A DNA stretch of 64,000 bases, taken from assembly GCF_017298635.1 (NCBI RefSeq), contig NZ_CP071182.1:3014001-3078000 (forward strand). The letters run 5' to 3'. Positions 55,345 through 64,000 of the stretch are shown in pieces. The notes under the pieces are model-generated. The model saw nothing but the letters and a program-made list of their open reading frames with translations. It was not told the DNA's origin and searched no databases. How positions within the stretch are numbered: the stretch's first letter is position 1; the number at the start of each line of letters is the position of its first letter. The DNA is from Paenalicyclobacillus mengziensis. GTDB lineage: Bacteria; Bacillota; Bacilli; Alicyclobacillales; Alicyclobacillaceae. Position numbers and translations under genes: made by a program.

Positions 55345-55581
55345 TCAAGGTTCTCGTTCAGATGTGTTGATTGCACCAAACTTGGTGTAGACAATTGCTT
55401 TACCTCTGATTTTCATGGCCGAGGTATGTTCTGTGAATTGCGCAATCATGACCTCGTCTCTGTCAAGTTTCTCAGCATGATGAAAACGCGTCTCCGGGCC
55501 GCGTGTGAGGCCAATCAACTGTACTCCGTTCTCGAGTGCACGAATGACAAAATAATCCCCCAATACTGGTGAATCGGCCAT
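55345..55581 (-). CDS. mtrB: Tryptophan RNA-binding attenuation protein TRAP
   Basis: Forms an 11-subunit ring that, when loaded with tryptophan, binds GAG/UAG triplets in trp leader RNA. The start is ATG 55581 ([17 protein letters not shown]), with AAGGGGG 7 bases upstream; 78 residues. [19 protein letters not shown] and [15 protein letters not shown] match Bacillus TRAP, and the RNA-binding residues (Lys of EKL, Lys and Arg of KIR) are kept. folE (mtrA), which precedes mtrB in Bacillus, is missing; instead a structured leader with its own promoter lies upstream. The likely target is the trp leader at 39.9 kb. Confidence 0.96.
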   Translation of the reverse strand: MADSPVLGDYFVIRALENGVQLIGLTRGPETRFHHAEKLDRDEVMIAQFTEHTSAMKIRGKAIVYTKFGAINTSEREP

Positions 55582-55645
55582 CGGCCATCCCCCTTTTCCA
55601 GACTGTGAGACAGCTGGAAATCTGTTTGTTAGACCGGTTAAATTT

Positions 55646-55734
55646 GTGCCTGTAAAGCAAACAAAAACCAGCGTGTGCACGCTGGTCTTCCGAACGGAAT
55701 TGCCCGTACGTTTGCGGGCATCTTCTACAGGCAC
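55646..55734 (-). ncRNA. Structured leader RNA upstream of mtrB (candidate cis-regulatory element)
   Basis: In the RNA sense: an outer helix GUGCCUGUA (55734-55726) with UACAGGCAC (55654-55646), 9 perfect pairs. It encloses hairpin GCCCG/CGGGC (55719-55715, 55706-55702), hairpin UUCCG/CGGAA (55699-55695, 55692-55688) and the terminator stem ACCAGCGUG/CACGCUGGU (55686-55678, 55675-55667). GCAAAC in the loop of the first hairpin (55715-55710) is complementary to GUUUGC after the terminator (55662-55657), a possible pseudoknot. It lies between a strong promoter and mtrB. It matches no T-box, THF or other riboswitch I know. Confidence 0.55.
55661..55686 (-). terminator. Intrinsic terminator between promoter and mtrB (attenuator)
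   Basis: ACCAGCGTG and CACGCTGGT form a 9-bp stem with a very short loop, followed by TTTTTGTTTGC in the minus direction. It is about 80 bases before mtrB and about 90 bases after the predicted transcription start, so it can attenuate mtrB, and also stop read-through from hbs. Confidence 0.78.
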
Positions 55735-55783
55735 CCTACCCACCGGCCAACTTCCATCCCGTCACACGCCAAAGCGCAGAGCA

Positions 55784-55812
55784 ATTATATCCGATTTAAT
55801 GGGACGGTGCAA
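55784..55812 (-). promoter_or_regulatory. Sigma-A promoter of mtrB
   Basis: TTGCAC (55807-55812), 17 bp, TATAAT (55784-55789) on the minus strand, in the gap after hbs. Predicts a leader of almost 200 bases. Confidence 0.75.
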
Positions 55813-55884
55813 TCCGAAGGTCCGGTGGAGGGCATTGTCGCTTGTTTGTCAGTTACCTTTGCGTTGGTATTTTCATCTACTTTA

Positions 55885-56157
55885 TCAGCGAATACCTTCT
55901 CTAAGACTCTTTCCAGCCTTGAACGCAGGTATTTTGCTTGCGGCAATCTCAATCTCTTCGCCTGTCTGTGGATTGCGTCCCTTGCGCGCAGCACGCTCCC
56001 TGATTTCGAAGTTGCCAAACCCAACGAGTTGTACTTTATCTCCCTGACTTAAGGATTCCTGAATCACGTCAAAGACCGTATCCACAACCTGGGCAACTTC
56101 CTTTTTCGTAACTCCAGTTCGCTGTGCGACAGCCTGTACTAAATCAGTTTTGTTCAT
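55885..56157 (-). CDS. hbs: HU DNA-binding protein
   Basis: Histone-like dimer that bends DNA and packs the nucleoid. The start is ATG 56157 ([15 protein letters not shown]), with GGAG 8 bases upstream; 90 residues, as in Bacillus HBsu. [21 protein letters not shown] is the arm that inserts prolines into the minor groove. Between spoIVA and mtrB as in Bacillus. Confidence 0.97.
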   Translation of the reverse strand: MNKTDLVQAVAQRTGVTKKEVAQVVDTVFDVIQESLSQGDKVQLVGFGNFEIRERAARKGRNPQTGEEIEIAASKIPAFKAGKSLREGIR

Positions 56158-56324
56158 GTGTAGCACTCCTTTTCATGCGTTCCTCATTGACGCACGGGAT
56201 ATCGTGACTCAGTTCAGCAAGGACTGCCAGTTCACGACGTCTTTATTTCAGTTCTATCCCAATTCAAGTATTTTATACCTCAGGCAAATGGAACTGTCGG
56301 ACGAAGCTAAATCTCAGGCATGAC

Positions 56325-56358
56325 AAGCAGCTCGCCCTTTACACGGGGCGAGCTGCTT
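56325..56358 (-). terminator. Terminator-like hairpin after spoIVA
   Basis: AAGCAGCTCGCCC (56325-56337) pairs perfectly with GGGCGAGCTGCTT (56346-56358). No T run follows on the minus strand; a short GTTTGG follows on the plus strand. It probably separates spoIVA from hbs. Confidence 0.6.
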
Positions 56359-56410
56359 GTTTGGTGGAGCATAGAGGCAATAGAGTATCCGGGAGAAGAA
56401 TCCTTTGAGG

Positions 56411-57889
56411 TTAAAGGATGATGGCGATAAGACCTCCGCTGCCTTCGTTGATGATTCTCTGCAAGGTCTCTTTCAGTTTGTACTGCGCATTCTCAGGCAT
56501 CATTGACAACTTGCCGGAAATGCCTTCGCGCACAATCGCTGCTAAGGATTTGCCGAAGATATCACTCTGCCAGATCTTGAGCGGATCCTGCTCAAAATCC
56601 TGCATCAGATAACGCACCAGTTCTTCAGATTGCTTCTCCGTTCCGACAATTGGGGCAAACTCCGACTCAACGTCAACCCGAATCATGTGAATCGATGGAG
56701 CCGTCGCTTTCAGGCGCACACCAAACCTTGACCCTTGCTTAATGAGTTCCGGTTCGTCGAGGGTCATCTCCTCGAGTGCAGGCGGTGCGACTCCGTAGCC
56801 TGTCATCTTGACCATCTTCAGGGCTTCGGCGACCTTGTCGTACTCCCTTTTCGCGTAGACGAAGTCTTTCATCATCCGCAAAAGTTGGTCACGACCCGCA
56901 ATTTGTACGCCAACGACTTCCGTCAACACACGGTCATACAGTTCGTCTGGAGCTGACAGGTCTATTACAGCTACGCCTTTCCCCATATCCATGTGAGAGA
57001 GCCCAGCGTACGAAATAAACTCATAATTGGAAAAATTGGCAACGACACGGTCGATATCGCGAATCCGCCGAATGTCCTGAATCGTCTCCTGAACACTCGA
57101 TTGGAAATCCTGACGGAGCCAGTGGTCGTCATCAAGAACCATTACCCAGCTCGGAAGGTTGACGTTGACTTCCTTTACTGGGAATTCGTAAAGTGCCTCA
57201 CGCAAGACTGCGTGAATCTCGTGCACAGTCAGCGTCGCACAGGACAATGCGATGACAGGAACATCGTATTTTTCTGTAAGCTCGTCACGCAGATGCTGAG
57301 CACGTGTATGTTCCGGGTCAACAGAGTTTACGATGATGACAAATGGTTTGCCTAACTCTTTCAGTTCGTCAATGACCCGCTCCTCAGCCTCTACGTAGCC
57401 TTCACGGGGGATTTCCGCGACGCTCCCGTCGGTGGTTACGACAATACCGAGGGTAGAGTGGTCGGCGATGACCTTACGGGTACCGATTTCTGCAGCTTCC
57501 TGGAATGGAATCGGTTCATCAAACCACGGCGTTGTCACCATCCTCGGTCCAGATTCATCCTCATAACCCCGGGCGCCGTTCACTGTATAACCGACACAGT
57601 CGACAACGCGCACGTTGACGTCGAGGCCCTCAGCAACGGAGATCTCGACTGCCTGATTCGGGACAAACTTCGGCTCTGTTGTCATAATGGTTCGGCCTGC
57701 AGCGCTCTGTGGAAGTTCGTCTGTCGCGCGAACCCGTTCCGACTCATCTTTGATGTTCGGCAGTACAATGAGTTCCATAAACTTTTTGATAAAAGTAGAC
57801 TTGCCAGTGCGCACGGGGCCGACTACGCCGAGATAGATGTCGCCTCCCGTTCGCTCTGCAATATCCTTGAATACGTCGAATTTTTCCAC
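56411..57889 (-). CDS. spoIVA: Stage IV sporulation protein A (coat basement ATPase)
   Basis: ATPase that polymerises on the forespore surface and carries the spore coat. 492 residues from a GTG start after GAGGAGGGGG. The P-loop is GPVRTGKST (about 24-32) near the N-terminus, followed by the TRAFAC-like DCVGYTV and NSVDPEHT motifs. The C-terminus ends GGLIAIIL, close to the membrane-directed end of the Bacillus protein. Proof that the organism makes endospores. Confidence 0.97.
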   Translation of the reverse strand: MEKFDVFKDIAERTGGDIYLGVVGPVRTGKSTFIKKFMELIVLPNIKDESERVRATDELPQSAAGRTIMTTEPKFVPNQAVEISVAEGLDVNVRVVDCVGYTVNGARGYEDESGPRMVTTPWFDEPIPFQEAAEIGTRKVIADHSTLGIVVTTDGSVAEIPREGYVEAEERVIDELKELGKPFVIIVNSVDPEHTRAQHLRDELTEKYDVPVIALSCATLTVHEIHAVLREALYEFPVKEVNVNLPSWVMVLDDDHWLRQDFQSSVQETIQDIRRIRDIDRVVANFSNYEFISYAGLSHMDMGKGVAVIDLSAPDELYDRVLTEVVGVQIAGRDQLLRMMKDFVYAKREYDKVAEALKMVKMTGYGVAPPALEEMTLDEPELIKQGSRFGVRLKATAPSIHMIRVDVESEFAPIVGTEKQSEELVRYLMQDFEQDPLKIWQSDIFGKSLAAIVREGISGKLSMMPENAQYKLKETLQRIINEGSGGLIAIIL

Positions 57890-57991
57890 GCTTCCCCCTC
57901 CTCAAGATGACCGGCGCAGATTGCTTCGCCCGTAATCCTCCCCCGAGCCATTGACAATCTACACGAGTGTCCATGGCGAATAGGACAATAC

Positions 57992-58020
57992 ATTATATGC
58001 TTTGGTCTCGATGGTATTCC
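57992..58020 (-). promoter_or_regulatory. Candidate sigma-E promoter of spoIVA
   Basis: GGAATACC (58013-58020), 13 bp, CATATAAT (57992-57999) on the minus strand. It resembles the mother-cell sigma-E pattern in spacing and partly in sequence. spoIVA is sigma-E controlled in Bacillus. The leader would be about 95 bases. Confidence 0.42.
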
Positions 58021-58217
58021 GGGGAGGCCTTATCCGCTTCAGACACTTTTGATGTATATTGTCCAAGTGGGCGAGGTAGAACGAGAAACTTTGTCGACGA
58101 AACGATAATCCGAAAGGATAATCGACGTGTCCGAGGAGAGGTTTCGCTGTTGTCGGAGACGCTTTCGGGAGGCCTGTGTTGAAGACTTACTCGAGCGATT
58201 TTCCCACGCGCTCTCAC

Positions 58218-58414
58218 AATAACGCGCTGTCGAAGCGTTGTTTGGCGTCGCCTTACCTTTTGGGCGAAGAAATAGCGCGTTGTAGAAGCGTTATGTTCCC
58301 ACTCTGGTGGAATTAACACCTTGTCAACGCGCTATTACAGCCGGAAAGGAAAATAACGCGCTGTGAGCGCGTTATTTGGACCCGACTGGCCAACGACATC
58401 TCGAATAACGCGCT
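58218..58414. repeat. Cluster of AATAACGCGCT palindromic repeats
   Basis: Six units in 200 bases, in both orientations: AATAACGCGCT at 58218, AATAGCGCGTT at 58271, AACGCGCTATT at 58326, AAATAACGCGCT plus AGCGCGTTATTT as a palindrome at 58351-58377, and AATAACGCGCT at 58404. The 58271 and 58326 units are exact inverse copies. Spacing is irregular (about 25-55 bases), so it is not a CRISPR array. Confidence 0.75.
58351..58377 (-). terminator. Probable terminator of gcvH within the repeat cluster
   Basis: A perfect 12-bp stem (AAATAACGCGCT with AGCGCGTTATTT) and 3-base loop. In the minus direction it is followed by TCCTTTCC. It lies about 90 bases after the gcvH stop. Confidence 0.6.
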
Positions 58415-58465
58415 ACCAGCCCGCTATGTACGACTGCCATGAAAACACATCAGGTGCAACTAGAC

Positions 58466-58849
58466 TCATTCCGCAATATGGGCGTTGTATGCGGCTGCAT
58501 CAAGCAGATCATCAAGTTCACTCGGGTTCGACATTTCAACAACAATCATCCAGCCATCACCATAGGCATCGCTGTTCACAAGTTCCGGACTGTCTTCAAG
58601 CTTACTGTTGACTTCCACAACCTTGCCGCTGACCGGCGCAAACAAGTCGGATACCGTTTTTACAGACTCAACCGTACCAAACGTCGAGTTCAGTGTCAGA
58701 GTTGTACCTACTTGTGGGAGCTCCACAAAGACGATATCGCCAAGTTCATCCTGAGCAAAGTCAGTGATACCTATGTAGGCTTTCGAACCGTCTGTGCGCA
58801 CCCATTCGTGTTCTTTGGAGTACTTTAATTCCTGTGGTGTATCGCTCAC
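58466..58849 (-). CDS. gcvH: Glycine cleavage system H protein
   Basis: Lipoyl carrier of the glycine cleavage system, and in Bacillus also the relay for lipoate to other enzymes. The start is GTG 58849 ([16 protein letters not shown]), with GGAGGG 7 bases upstream; 127 residues. The lipoylated lysine is in [15 protein letters not shown] near residue 63. The partner genes gcvT and gcvP are not near, which fits the relay role. Confidence 0.95.
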   Translation of the reverse strand: MSDTPQELKYSKEHEWVRTDGSKAYIGITDFAQDELGDIVFVELPQVGTTLTLNSTFGTVESVKTVSDLFAPVSGKVVEVNSKLEDSPELVNSDAYGDGWMIVVEMSNPSELDDLLDAAAYNAHIAE

Positions 58850-58993
58850 TCGACAACCCTCCCTGGATGTACGGTCAACCGTGTATGGCAAGCTTTTGCC
58901 GTACACAGGACAACCGTAACCTCGTTTCAAAGTGTATCAGAGTCTGTTGGCAAAATCCACTTACCAAGGCCTTCAATGGATCCTACGCTGGTA

Positions 58994-60028
58994 CTAATCC
59001 CAACTGGCAGATATCTGCTCCGAAGCGACTTCCTCAATTTCATGAATGCGTGCTCTCGTCATCAAGTCTTCCACTGCTGTTCGCGGTGGTTTACCATCAA
59101 AAAGAACTGCGTACAAGGCCTGCGCAATGGGCATTTCGATGGCGTGCGTGTCAGCAAGTGCAACCGCTATACGCGTCGTATTTACCCCCTCAACAGCCAT
59201 CCCAACCACCTTTAGTGCTTCGTCCAGAGATTTTCCCTGCCCAAGCAATTTCCCCGTTTGGTAGTTGCGGCTGTGCCTGCTGGTACAGGTGACAATCAGG
59301 TCGCCGACACCGGATAAACCGGCAAACGTGAGAACGGATGCTCCCAATTTCAATCCGAGTCGTGCAATCTCAGTGAGACCTCGGGTCATCAAAGCGGCCT
59401 TTGCATTGTCACCGAAGCCGAGACCATCGGCAATACCGACTCCGAGCGCAATGATGTTTTTCAGCGCTCCGCCGAGTTCCGCGCCCTTAACATCCGGGTT
59501 TGTGTAGACGCGCAGTACACGGTTCATAAAAAGGTCTTGAACTGTTTCTGCCGTCAGTCTAGAATAGGCGGCCGCCACGATGGTAGTGGGCAAACCTGTC
59601 ACAACTTCCTCCGCATGGCTAGGACCCGCGATAACACAGACCCGTTTTGCTGCATCGGCGTGGTATTCAAGGATAAGGTCAGTCATCGTGGAGTACGATT
59701 TTGGGTCGAAACCTTTCACTGCGTGACAAAGAATAGGATGACCAACGATATGTGCCTGGGAACGTTCGACAACATCCCGCATGGAAGCGGATGGGACGGC
59801 GAAAATCACGACGTCAGCCCCACTGAGTGCATGCTCTAGTTCTGTCGTAGCAGAAAGTTCCGTTGGCAGTTGCGCACCCGCAAGGTAACGTGGATTTTCG
59901 TGTTGGACGTTCATTTGTTCCGCGAGATGCGGATCGCGCGCCCAGATGGTCACTCTACAAGCGTTTTTGACCAGTGTTGCAGCAAGTGCTGTGCCCCAAC
60001 TGCCAGCGCCAAGTACAGCCACATTCAT
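58994..60028 (-). CDS. gpsA: NAD(P)-dependent glycerol-3-phosphate dehydrogenase
   Basis: Makes sn-glycerol-3-phosphate, the backbone of phospholipids. The start is ATG 60028 (MNVAVLGAGSWGTALA), with GGGGG before; 344 residues. Dinucleotide motif GAGSWG, the catalytic lysine in GALKNIIALG, and FGDNAKAALMTRGL are family hallmarks. The product is used by PlsY, encoded just upstream. Confidence 0.96.
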   Translation of the reverse strand: MNVAVLGAGSWGTALAATLVKNACRVTIWARDPHLAEQMNVQHENPRYLAGAQLPTELSATTELEHALSGADVVIFAVPSASMRDVVERSQAHIVGHPILCHAVKGFDPKSYSTMTDLILEYHADAAKRVCVIAGPSHAEEVVTGLPTTIVAAAYSRLTAETVQDLFMNRVLRVYTNPDVKGAELGGALKNIIALGVGIADGLGFGDNAKAALMTRGLTEIARLGLKLGASVLTFAGLSGVGDLIVTCTSRHSRNYQTGKLLGQGKSLDEALKVVGMAVEGVNTTRIAVALADTHAIEMPIAQALYAVLFDGKPPRTAVEDLMTRARIHEIEEVASEQISASWD

Positions 60029-60100
60029 TGATGCTTCCCCCTTGAGCGGATCCAGCAAAAATTCCCGTCAAGCTAGAAAAACTTGTGCCTTATTTGTGCC

Positions 60101-60688
60101 CTATTTACTGAACACACGATGCTCCTGCCCATGCAACAAACGATGTATGTTTTTTCGATGCCGCCAAATTGTCAGAACCCCAACGACCACCGCTAAAACC
60201 ACTTTACCCGTACCGCCGTGATACACAATACCGGCAATTGGCGTTAAAACTGCCAACACGAGTGCACCAAGTGAGACGTAACGTGTTATTGCAATGAGTA
60301 TGACGGCGACAAGACAGGCAGTGAGAAGTGATTTTGGCATTAGGATGAGTAACACACCAATCGTTGTTGCAACACCTTTTCCGCCTCGGAACCCGAAATA
60401 AATCGGCCAGTTATGTCCGACGATGACGGCCAGGGCGCTGAGGTATGTAACCCATGGGTTCCCTCCACCAAGGGCTTGGGCTAAAAGCACTGCAACGACG
60501 CCTTTTGCGATATCTGCTAGAAGAACAATGATGGCGTACCTGGCGCCGAGAACGCGCAAGGTATTGGTTGCTCCAGCATTCCCACTTCCATGCTCGCGAA
60601 TATCAATCTTACCGAACCATCGGCCAATCAAAGTGCTAAAAGATATCGAGCCAATCAGATATGCGATGACCGCACTGAGCACCAGCAC
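60101..60688 (-). CDS. plsY: Acyl-phosphate:glycerol-3-phosphate acyltransferase
   Basis: Membrane enzyme for the first acylation in phospholipid synthesis. 195 residues, five to six membrane segments. GSGNAGATNTLRVLG (motif 1), GHNWPIYFGFRGGKGVATT (motif 2) and a third glycine-rich part are present. It lies between der and gpsA, whose product is its substrate. Confidence 0.96.
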   Translation of the reverse strand: MLVLSAVIAYLIGSISFSTLIGRWFGKIDIREHGSGNAGATNTLRVLGARYAIIVLLADIAKGVVAVLLAQALGGGNPWVTYLSALAVIVGHNWPIYFGFRGGKGVATTIGVLLILMPKSLLTACLVAVILIAITRYVSLGALVLAVLTPIAGIVYHGGTGKVVLAVVVGVLTIWRHRKNIHRLLHGQEHRVFSK

Positions 60689-60727
60689 TGAAGTTCTCCC
60701 CCTCCAGAGACGTGTGGGTCTATTGCA

Positions 60728-62044
60728 TCAATTCGATCGATTGCGGGCAACAATCCGGATTGGTGTACCGGATAGTTCAAACGACTTGCGTAACTGGTTT
60801 TCTATGTACCGTTGATAAGAAAAATGGAACAATTCGGCCCTGTTCACGAACATGGCAAACATCGGGGGCTTGGTCGCCACCTGGGTTGCGTAGTAAATGC
60901 GCAATCGATTCCCACGATCTGAGGGCGGCGTTACACTGGTTGTGGCCTCTTCAATCACCGTGTTTAAAGTTGAAGTTGGAATACGAAGGGCATGGTTGTT
61001 CGAAATCTCAATCGCCAGCGGCAGTATCCGATTTATCCGCTGACCTGTGCGCGCGGAAACAAACTGCACCGGAGCCCAACGCATAAACGGAAACTGCTCC
61101 CTGATTTCATCAGTCACGCGCTGTGACGTCTTATCGTCCTTCTCAACTGCATCCCATTTATTCACTAAGATCCCAATTGCTCGTCCGGCTTCTACTGCGT
61201 AACCGGCGATTTTTTTGTCCTGTTCAATGATGCCTGTTTCTCCGTCGAGGACGACGAACACGACGTCAGCACGTTCAATCGCTCTGAGTGCTCGAATGAC
61301 GCTGTACTTTTCGATACGTTCATACACTTTCCCTCTGCGGCGGATACCTGCCGTATCAATCAAGACAAAACGTTGTCCGTCGAACTCAAGGGGAGAGTCG
61401 ACTGCATCCCGCGTCGTGCCAGCCTCTGGGCTGACCATGACACGTTCACTACCCAAGAGGGCATTGACTAGTGACGATTTTCCAACATTCGGTCGGCCGA
61501 TGAGCGCGATCCGAATGACGTCTTCGTCGTAGGTCTCTTCTTCTGTCGCAGGAAGATGCTCGACAACAGCGTCGAGAAGGTCTCCAGTTCCGTGACCATG
61601 CTCTGAAGAAATGCCAATCGGCTCTTGAAACCCGAGCTCGTAAAAATCGTACACCGAAGCCAGATGATTGGGATGGTCAATTTTGTTCACGCCAAGGACG
61701 ACGGGTTTACCTGACCGTCGTAAGAGTCGAGCTACATCGTGATCGGCTGACGTCAGACCGGAGCGTCCGTCAACCAGAAAGACAATGACCTCTGCCTCGT
61801 CAATCGCCAATTCAGCCTGGACGCGAATGAGGTTCGAGACCTCATCCGCATCGGCGAGTTCAATTCCCCCGGTGTCAATCAGCAGAAAGTTCCGTCCATT
61901 CCAGTCCGCCTGGGCATACAACCGGTCGCGCGTGACGCCAGGCACGTCCTCCACAATTGAAATTCGCTCACCGACGATCCGGTTGAACAGCGTAGATTTG
62001 CCGACGTTGGCTCGTCCTACAATTGCAACTACAGGTAACGCCAT
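60728..62044 (-). CDS. der: GTPase Der (EngA), ribosome assembly factor
   Basis: Double-GTPase needed for 50S subunit maturation. 438 residues, normal length. P-loops GRANVGKST (near 10) and GRPNVGKSS (near 183), with DTGG and DTAG switch motifs and NKID/NKWD. A KH-like domain occupies about 350-438. der-plsY-gpsA is a frequent order in Bacillales and Clostridia. Confidence 0.97.
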   Translation of the reverse strand: MALPVVAIVGRANVGKSTLFNRIVGERISIVEDVPGVTRDRLYAQADWNGRNFLLIDTGGIELADADEVSNLIRVQAELAIDEAEVIVFLVDGRSGLTSADHDVARLLRRSGKPVVLGVNKIDHPNHLASVYDFYELGFQEPIGISSEHGHGTGDLLDAVVEHLPATEEETYDEDVIRIALIGRPNVGKSSLVNALLGSERVMVSPEAGTTRDAVDSPLEFDGQRFVLIDTAGIRRRGKVYERIEKYSVIRALRAIERADVVFVVLDGETGIIEQDKKIAGYAVEAGRAIGILVNKWDAVEKDDKTSQRVTDEIREQFPFMRWAPVQFVSARTGQRINRILPLAIEISNNHALRIPTSTLNTVIEEATTSVTPPSDRGNRLRIYYATQVATKPPMFAMFVNRAELFHFSYQRYIENQLRKSFELSGTPIRIVARNRSN

Positions 62045-62108
62045 GGTCTTCAGTCCTGTCTCGAGTGATTTGGTCCTTCTCGTGTCGTGACGGCGTGAAA
62101 CAGAAAGA

Positions 62109-63497
62109 TTAGGCCAGTCCGCTGACTTGCGATGAAGGGTACTGTTCGCGCAAAGTGGCCTCGTACCGTCGACGAGGCGGCAGGGACTGTGTGTGTCCTA
62201 GTGTCCCAAACAAGAGCCCAGTCCCCGTCGCAGGTACTACCGTGATCGGCAATCCGAGTTCCTTTTCAACCTTATCGACCGTGTAATCGTCAAGAAACAC
62301 GTCGGCATCGTCTTTGAGCATGATGTCGGGCAGCAAGACCGTGTCAAATCCCTCGACTTGTCCTTGCAACTGACGGACGATATCAGTACCTGTAAGTAAT
62401 CCCGTGACAGTGACATGGTTTCCGTAGAAGTCATTGACAATCGGAAACACTTTGTAGTCGAGTCCGCGAAATGCATCTAATCGCATGAGCGACTTGCGAA
62501 TGGTCTGTTCAGCCGAGGCACCCGTGACAATGGCAACCTTGCGCTTGTTCCCATATACTGCACGAGGCACCCGGGGCCAGGACTCTTCTAGCTCATCAAG
62601 AAAGGTGCGGATAACGCCGACGCCGTTTTCTGTCTGAGCAAAGTCGTCGTAGTGCTCTCCTGGCGGAACATCAGCATTCGCGAGCACATAAAACTCGTCA
62701 GCAGCATGTACAAACGAAGCTCCGAGTTTTGGTCTGAGTTCTGCTTGCCACTTAGCCACCTGCTCGATGACGCGCGTCGCTTCCGCGGGCGTGCAAGAGC
62801 GCAAGGAATGAAGTCCGCGGCGGTGCTTTGTGAGTCCCACTGGAACCACTGACAGTGTCCGGACTGCAGGGTAAAATGGCGCCAAATCGCGAATGGTCCG
62901 ATTTAACTCCTCCCCGTCGTTCCATTCCGGGCAAAGGACAACCTGAGTGTTCATTTCAATGCCACCCTTTGCCAGAAACTCAATTTGCCGCATGATTTCT
63001 CCAGACCGCTTGTTGGCAAGCATGCGGACTCTGAGCTCCGGATTGGTCGTGTGCACAGAAATGTTTAAAGGTGACATTTTTAAATCGACGATCCGCTGAA
63101 GTTCCTCATCTTTCACGTTTGTCAGGGTGACAAAGTTTCCGTGCAGAAATGACAGCCGGTAATCGTCGTCGCGAACGTTTAAGGTCTGTCGCATATTGGT
63201 CGGGATTTGATCGACAAAGCAGAACACACACTTGTTGTGGCAGAGACGGACTTTGTCGACGGTTGGATTTTCCCAATCGACGCCAAGGCCCTCGTCGTAG
63301 CCCTTTTCAACCTCTACGACCCACTGCTCACCATCTGCCTTTTTAACTTCCAGTTCAAGTTCTTCCGTTGCGAGCGCAAACTGAAGATCAACGATGTCTT
63401 TAATGACCTGCCCATTTATCGATAAGAGTTCATCCCCGGGCTCAAGCTCTAGTTCTTCAGCCAGCGAGTCCGGGTGTACTTGTGCAATTTTTGGCAA
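62109..63497 (-). CDS. DUF512-family PDZ/radical-SAM-like protein (TIGR03279 type)
   Basis: Unknown function, often located beside der. An N-terminal PDZ-like domain (about 1-65, [20 protein letters not shown]) is followed by a radical-SAM-like part with CHNKCVFCF, the CxxxCxxC set for a 4Fe-4S cluster, and then the DUF512 region (about 250-440). The frame opens at GTG 63512, but TTG 63497 ([16 protein letters not shown]) has AGGTGGGAG at good spacing and matches the family start; 462 residues. Overall assignment is firm, the reaction is not known. Confidence 0.88.
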   Translation of the reverse strand: MPKIAQVHPDSLAEELELEPGDELLSINGQVIKDIVDLQFALATEELELEVKKADGEQWVVEVEKGYDEGLGVDWENPTVDKVRLCHNKCVFCFVDQIPTNMRQTLNVRDDDYRLSFLHGNFVTLTNVKDEELQRIVDLKMSPLNISVHTTNPELRVRMLANKRSGEIMRQIEFLAKGGIEMNTQVVLCPEWNDGEELNRTIRDLAPFYPAVRTLSVVPVGLTKHRRGLHSLRSCTPAEATRVIEQVAKWQAELRPKLGASFVHAADEFYVLANADVPPGEHYDDFAQTENGVGVIRTFLDELEESWPRVPRAVYGNKRKVAIVTGASAEQTIRKSLMRLDAFRGLDYKVFPIVNDFYGNHVTVTGLLTGTDIVRQLQGQVEGFDTVLLPDIMLKDDADVFLDDYTVDKVEKELGLPITVVPATGTGLLFGTLGHTQSLPPRRRYEATLREQYPSSQVSGLA

Positions 63498-63633
63498 TTC
63501 TAGCACTCCCACCTAAAAACTTGTCAATTCCTCATTATGCTTCACTGAAGAGATTCCGTCAAATGTCTACTTTCTATTTCGGATTGAACCTTATCCCTCA
63601 GTTTACACATCCCGGAGTGATTGCCATACCCGT

Positions 63634-64000
63634 TTAGCGCGAAACAGTCTTTTTATGAAATGCGGTGGCTTTCGGTACGTTTGTCGCACAGAGCAAGAAA
63701 ACGCAAAGCCAGTACTGGTTGAAGATATCGTTGTCAGTCGTCCACGGTTGCGCTTTTGGAAGCATCCACGTATACACGAATCGGACCCATAGTTCTACGA
63801 GTACAATGATATGGAGAGATTCAATGCGAGAGGCTGGTGGGAAGGTGATGATAATTCCGAGACCGACGAAGAGGGCAAACCACATTTCCACAGGCAGATA
63901 GAAAAAGGTCCTTATGTCCAACTCCCGGGACATCAGCCAACTGACACTAAGTACAAAGCTACTCAGTGAAACCACCTCGGGCAGGAATTTGGCGACCGTC
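63634..64000 (-). CDS. Membrane protein, 5' end outside the window
   Basis: The frame is open to the right edge, so the GTG at 63975 need not be the start. About 121 residues are visible with three to four hydrophobic segments (around VSLSSFVLSVSWL, WFALFVGLGIIITF, LHIIVLVELWVRFVYTW and the LCVFLLC part) and a basic C-terminus (FHKKTVSR). By position next to the der group it might correspond to B. subtilis yphA or a YIEGIA-type protein, but I recognise no motif. Confidence 0.6.
   Translation of the reverse strand, partial: TVAKFLPEVVSLSSFVLSVSWLMSRELDIRTFFYLPVEMWFALFVGLGIIITFPPASRIESLHIIVLVELWVRFVYTWMLPKAQPWTTDNDIFNQYWLCVFLLCATNVPKATAFHKKTVSR

Larger units (their letters stand above)
58021..58465. 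other. Gene-free region between gcvH and spoIVA
   Basis: Together with the promoter area down to 57890 this is a stretch of about 575 bases with no convincing gene. The right half (58218-58414) is a cluster of AATAACGCGCT-type repeats; the left half shows no feature beyond the spoIVA promoter. Confidence 0.5.

Noticed and set aside
55582..55743. N-terminal extension of mtrB by 54 residues
   Set aside because: It reads through the terminator hairpin and structured leader; TRAP starts at 55581 with a good ribosome binding site.
55582..55777. T-box riboswitch in the mtrB leader
   Set aside because: The T-box core (GGGTGG followed by ACCGCG) and specifier-loop features are absent, and the leader is short for a T-box.
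58218..58414. CRISPR array
   Set aside because: Repeats occur in both orientations, are only about 11 bases long and have irregular spacing; no cas genes nearby.
1..64000. Insertion sequences, prophage or integrated elements
   Set aside because: No transposase, integrase or phage gene and no long direct or inverted repeats were seen; the gene order is largely that of a Bacillales core chromosome.

Overview
The window looks like a chromosomal core segment from an endospore-forming Bacillales bacterium, most like the Alicyclobacillaceae. The reasons are a sporulation gene set (SpoIVA, a YlbJ-type membrane protein, two YjcZ-like peptides), bacillithiol synthesis (bshA), a menaquinol:cytochrome c reductase of the Bacillus type (qcrB/qcrC), heptaprenyl/menaquinone genes (hepS, menG, hepT), and gene order that follows Bacillus subtilis over long stretches. 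Nearly all genes lie on the minus strand. I see no insertion sequence, prophage or CRISPR array.

Reading along transcription (right to left), the layout is as follows. 64.0-58.5 kb: a membrane protein fragment, a DUF512 radical-SAM protein, der, plsY, gpsA, gcvH. 58.5-57.9 kb: a gene-free stretch with a palindromic repeat family. 57.9-52.2 kb: spoIVA, hbs, a structured leader followed by mtrB (the tryptophan-sensing protein TRAP), hepS, menG, hepT, ndk. 52.2-46.9 kb: a less conserved block with mixed strands, holding a patatin-like lipase, two YjcZ-like peptides, pheA, mscL with a zinc ribbon, two very small membrane proteins, a LysM transglycosylase and tRNA-Gly(CCC).

46.9-33.0 kb: rluD, three M42 peptidases, aroC, aroB, aroH, then trpDCFBA, a DAHP synthase and tyrA, ended by a strong terminator. 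The trp genes start from a promoter inside the end of aroH, with a leader that carries GAG triplets at 5-nt spacing and an intrinsic terminator. Together with mtrB 15 kb away, this describes a TRAP-controlled aromatic amino acid supraoperon. trpE and trpG are not in the window.

33.0-26.6 kb: a split bacterial XPB-type helicase cassette, reoY, a ypiF-like gene and qcrB-qcrC without qcrA. 26.6-21.9 kb: four membrane protein genes (yitT-like, ykvI-like, uppP, ylbJ-like). 21.9-11.6 kb: mazG-like, a TPR gene, dapB, mgsA, bshA, cca, birA, a long TPR gene, dinG. 11.6-8.7 kb: a non-homologous end-joining cluster of Ku, ATP-dependent ligase and LigD-type polymerase as three separate genes on alternating strands. 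8.7-5.4 kb: a methylthioadenosine salvage operon. 5.2 kb to the left edge: surE, ypmA, ypmB, a small membrane protein, a shortened FtsH-like protease and the start of asnS.

The most interesting items are the mtrB leader RNA, the TRAP/attenuator leader of trp, an M42 paralogue with lost active-site residues beside two intact ones, a DinG with an Fe-S cluster motif but a decayed exonuclease domain, the XPB-plus-partner cassette, a phosphorylase that appears adapted to methylthioinosine, and a 30-residue membrane protein with its own promoter and terminator.
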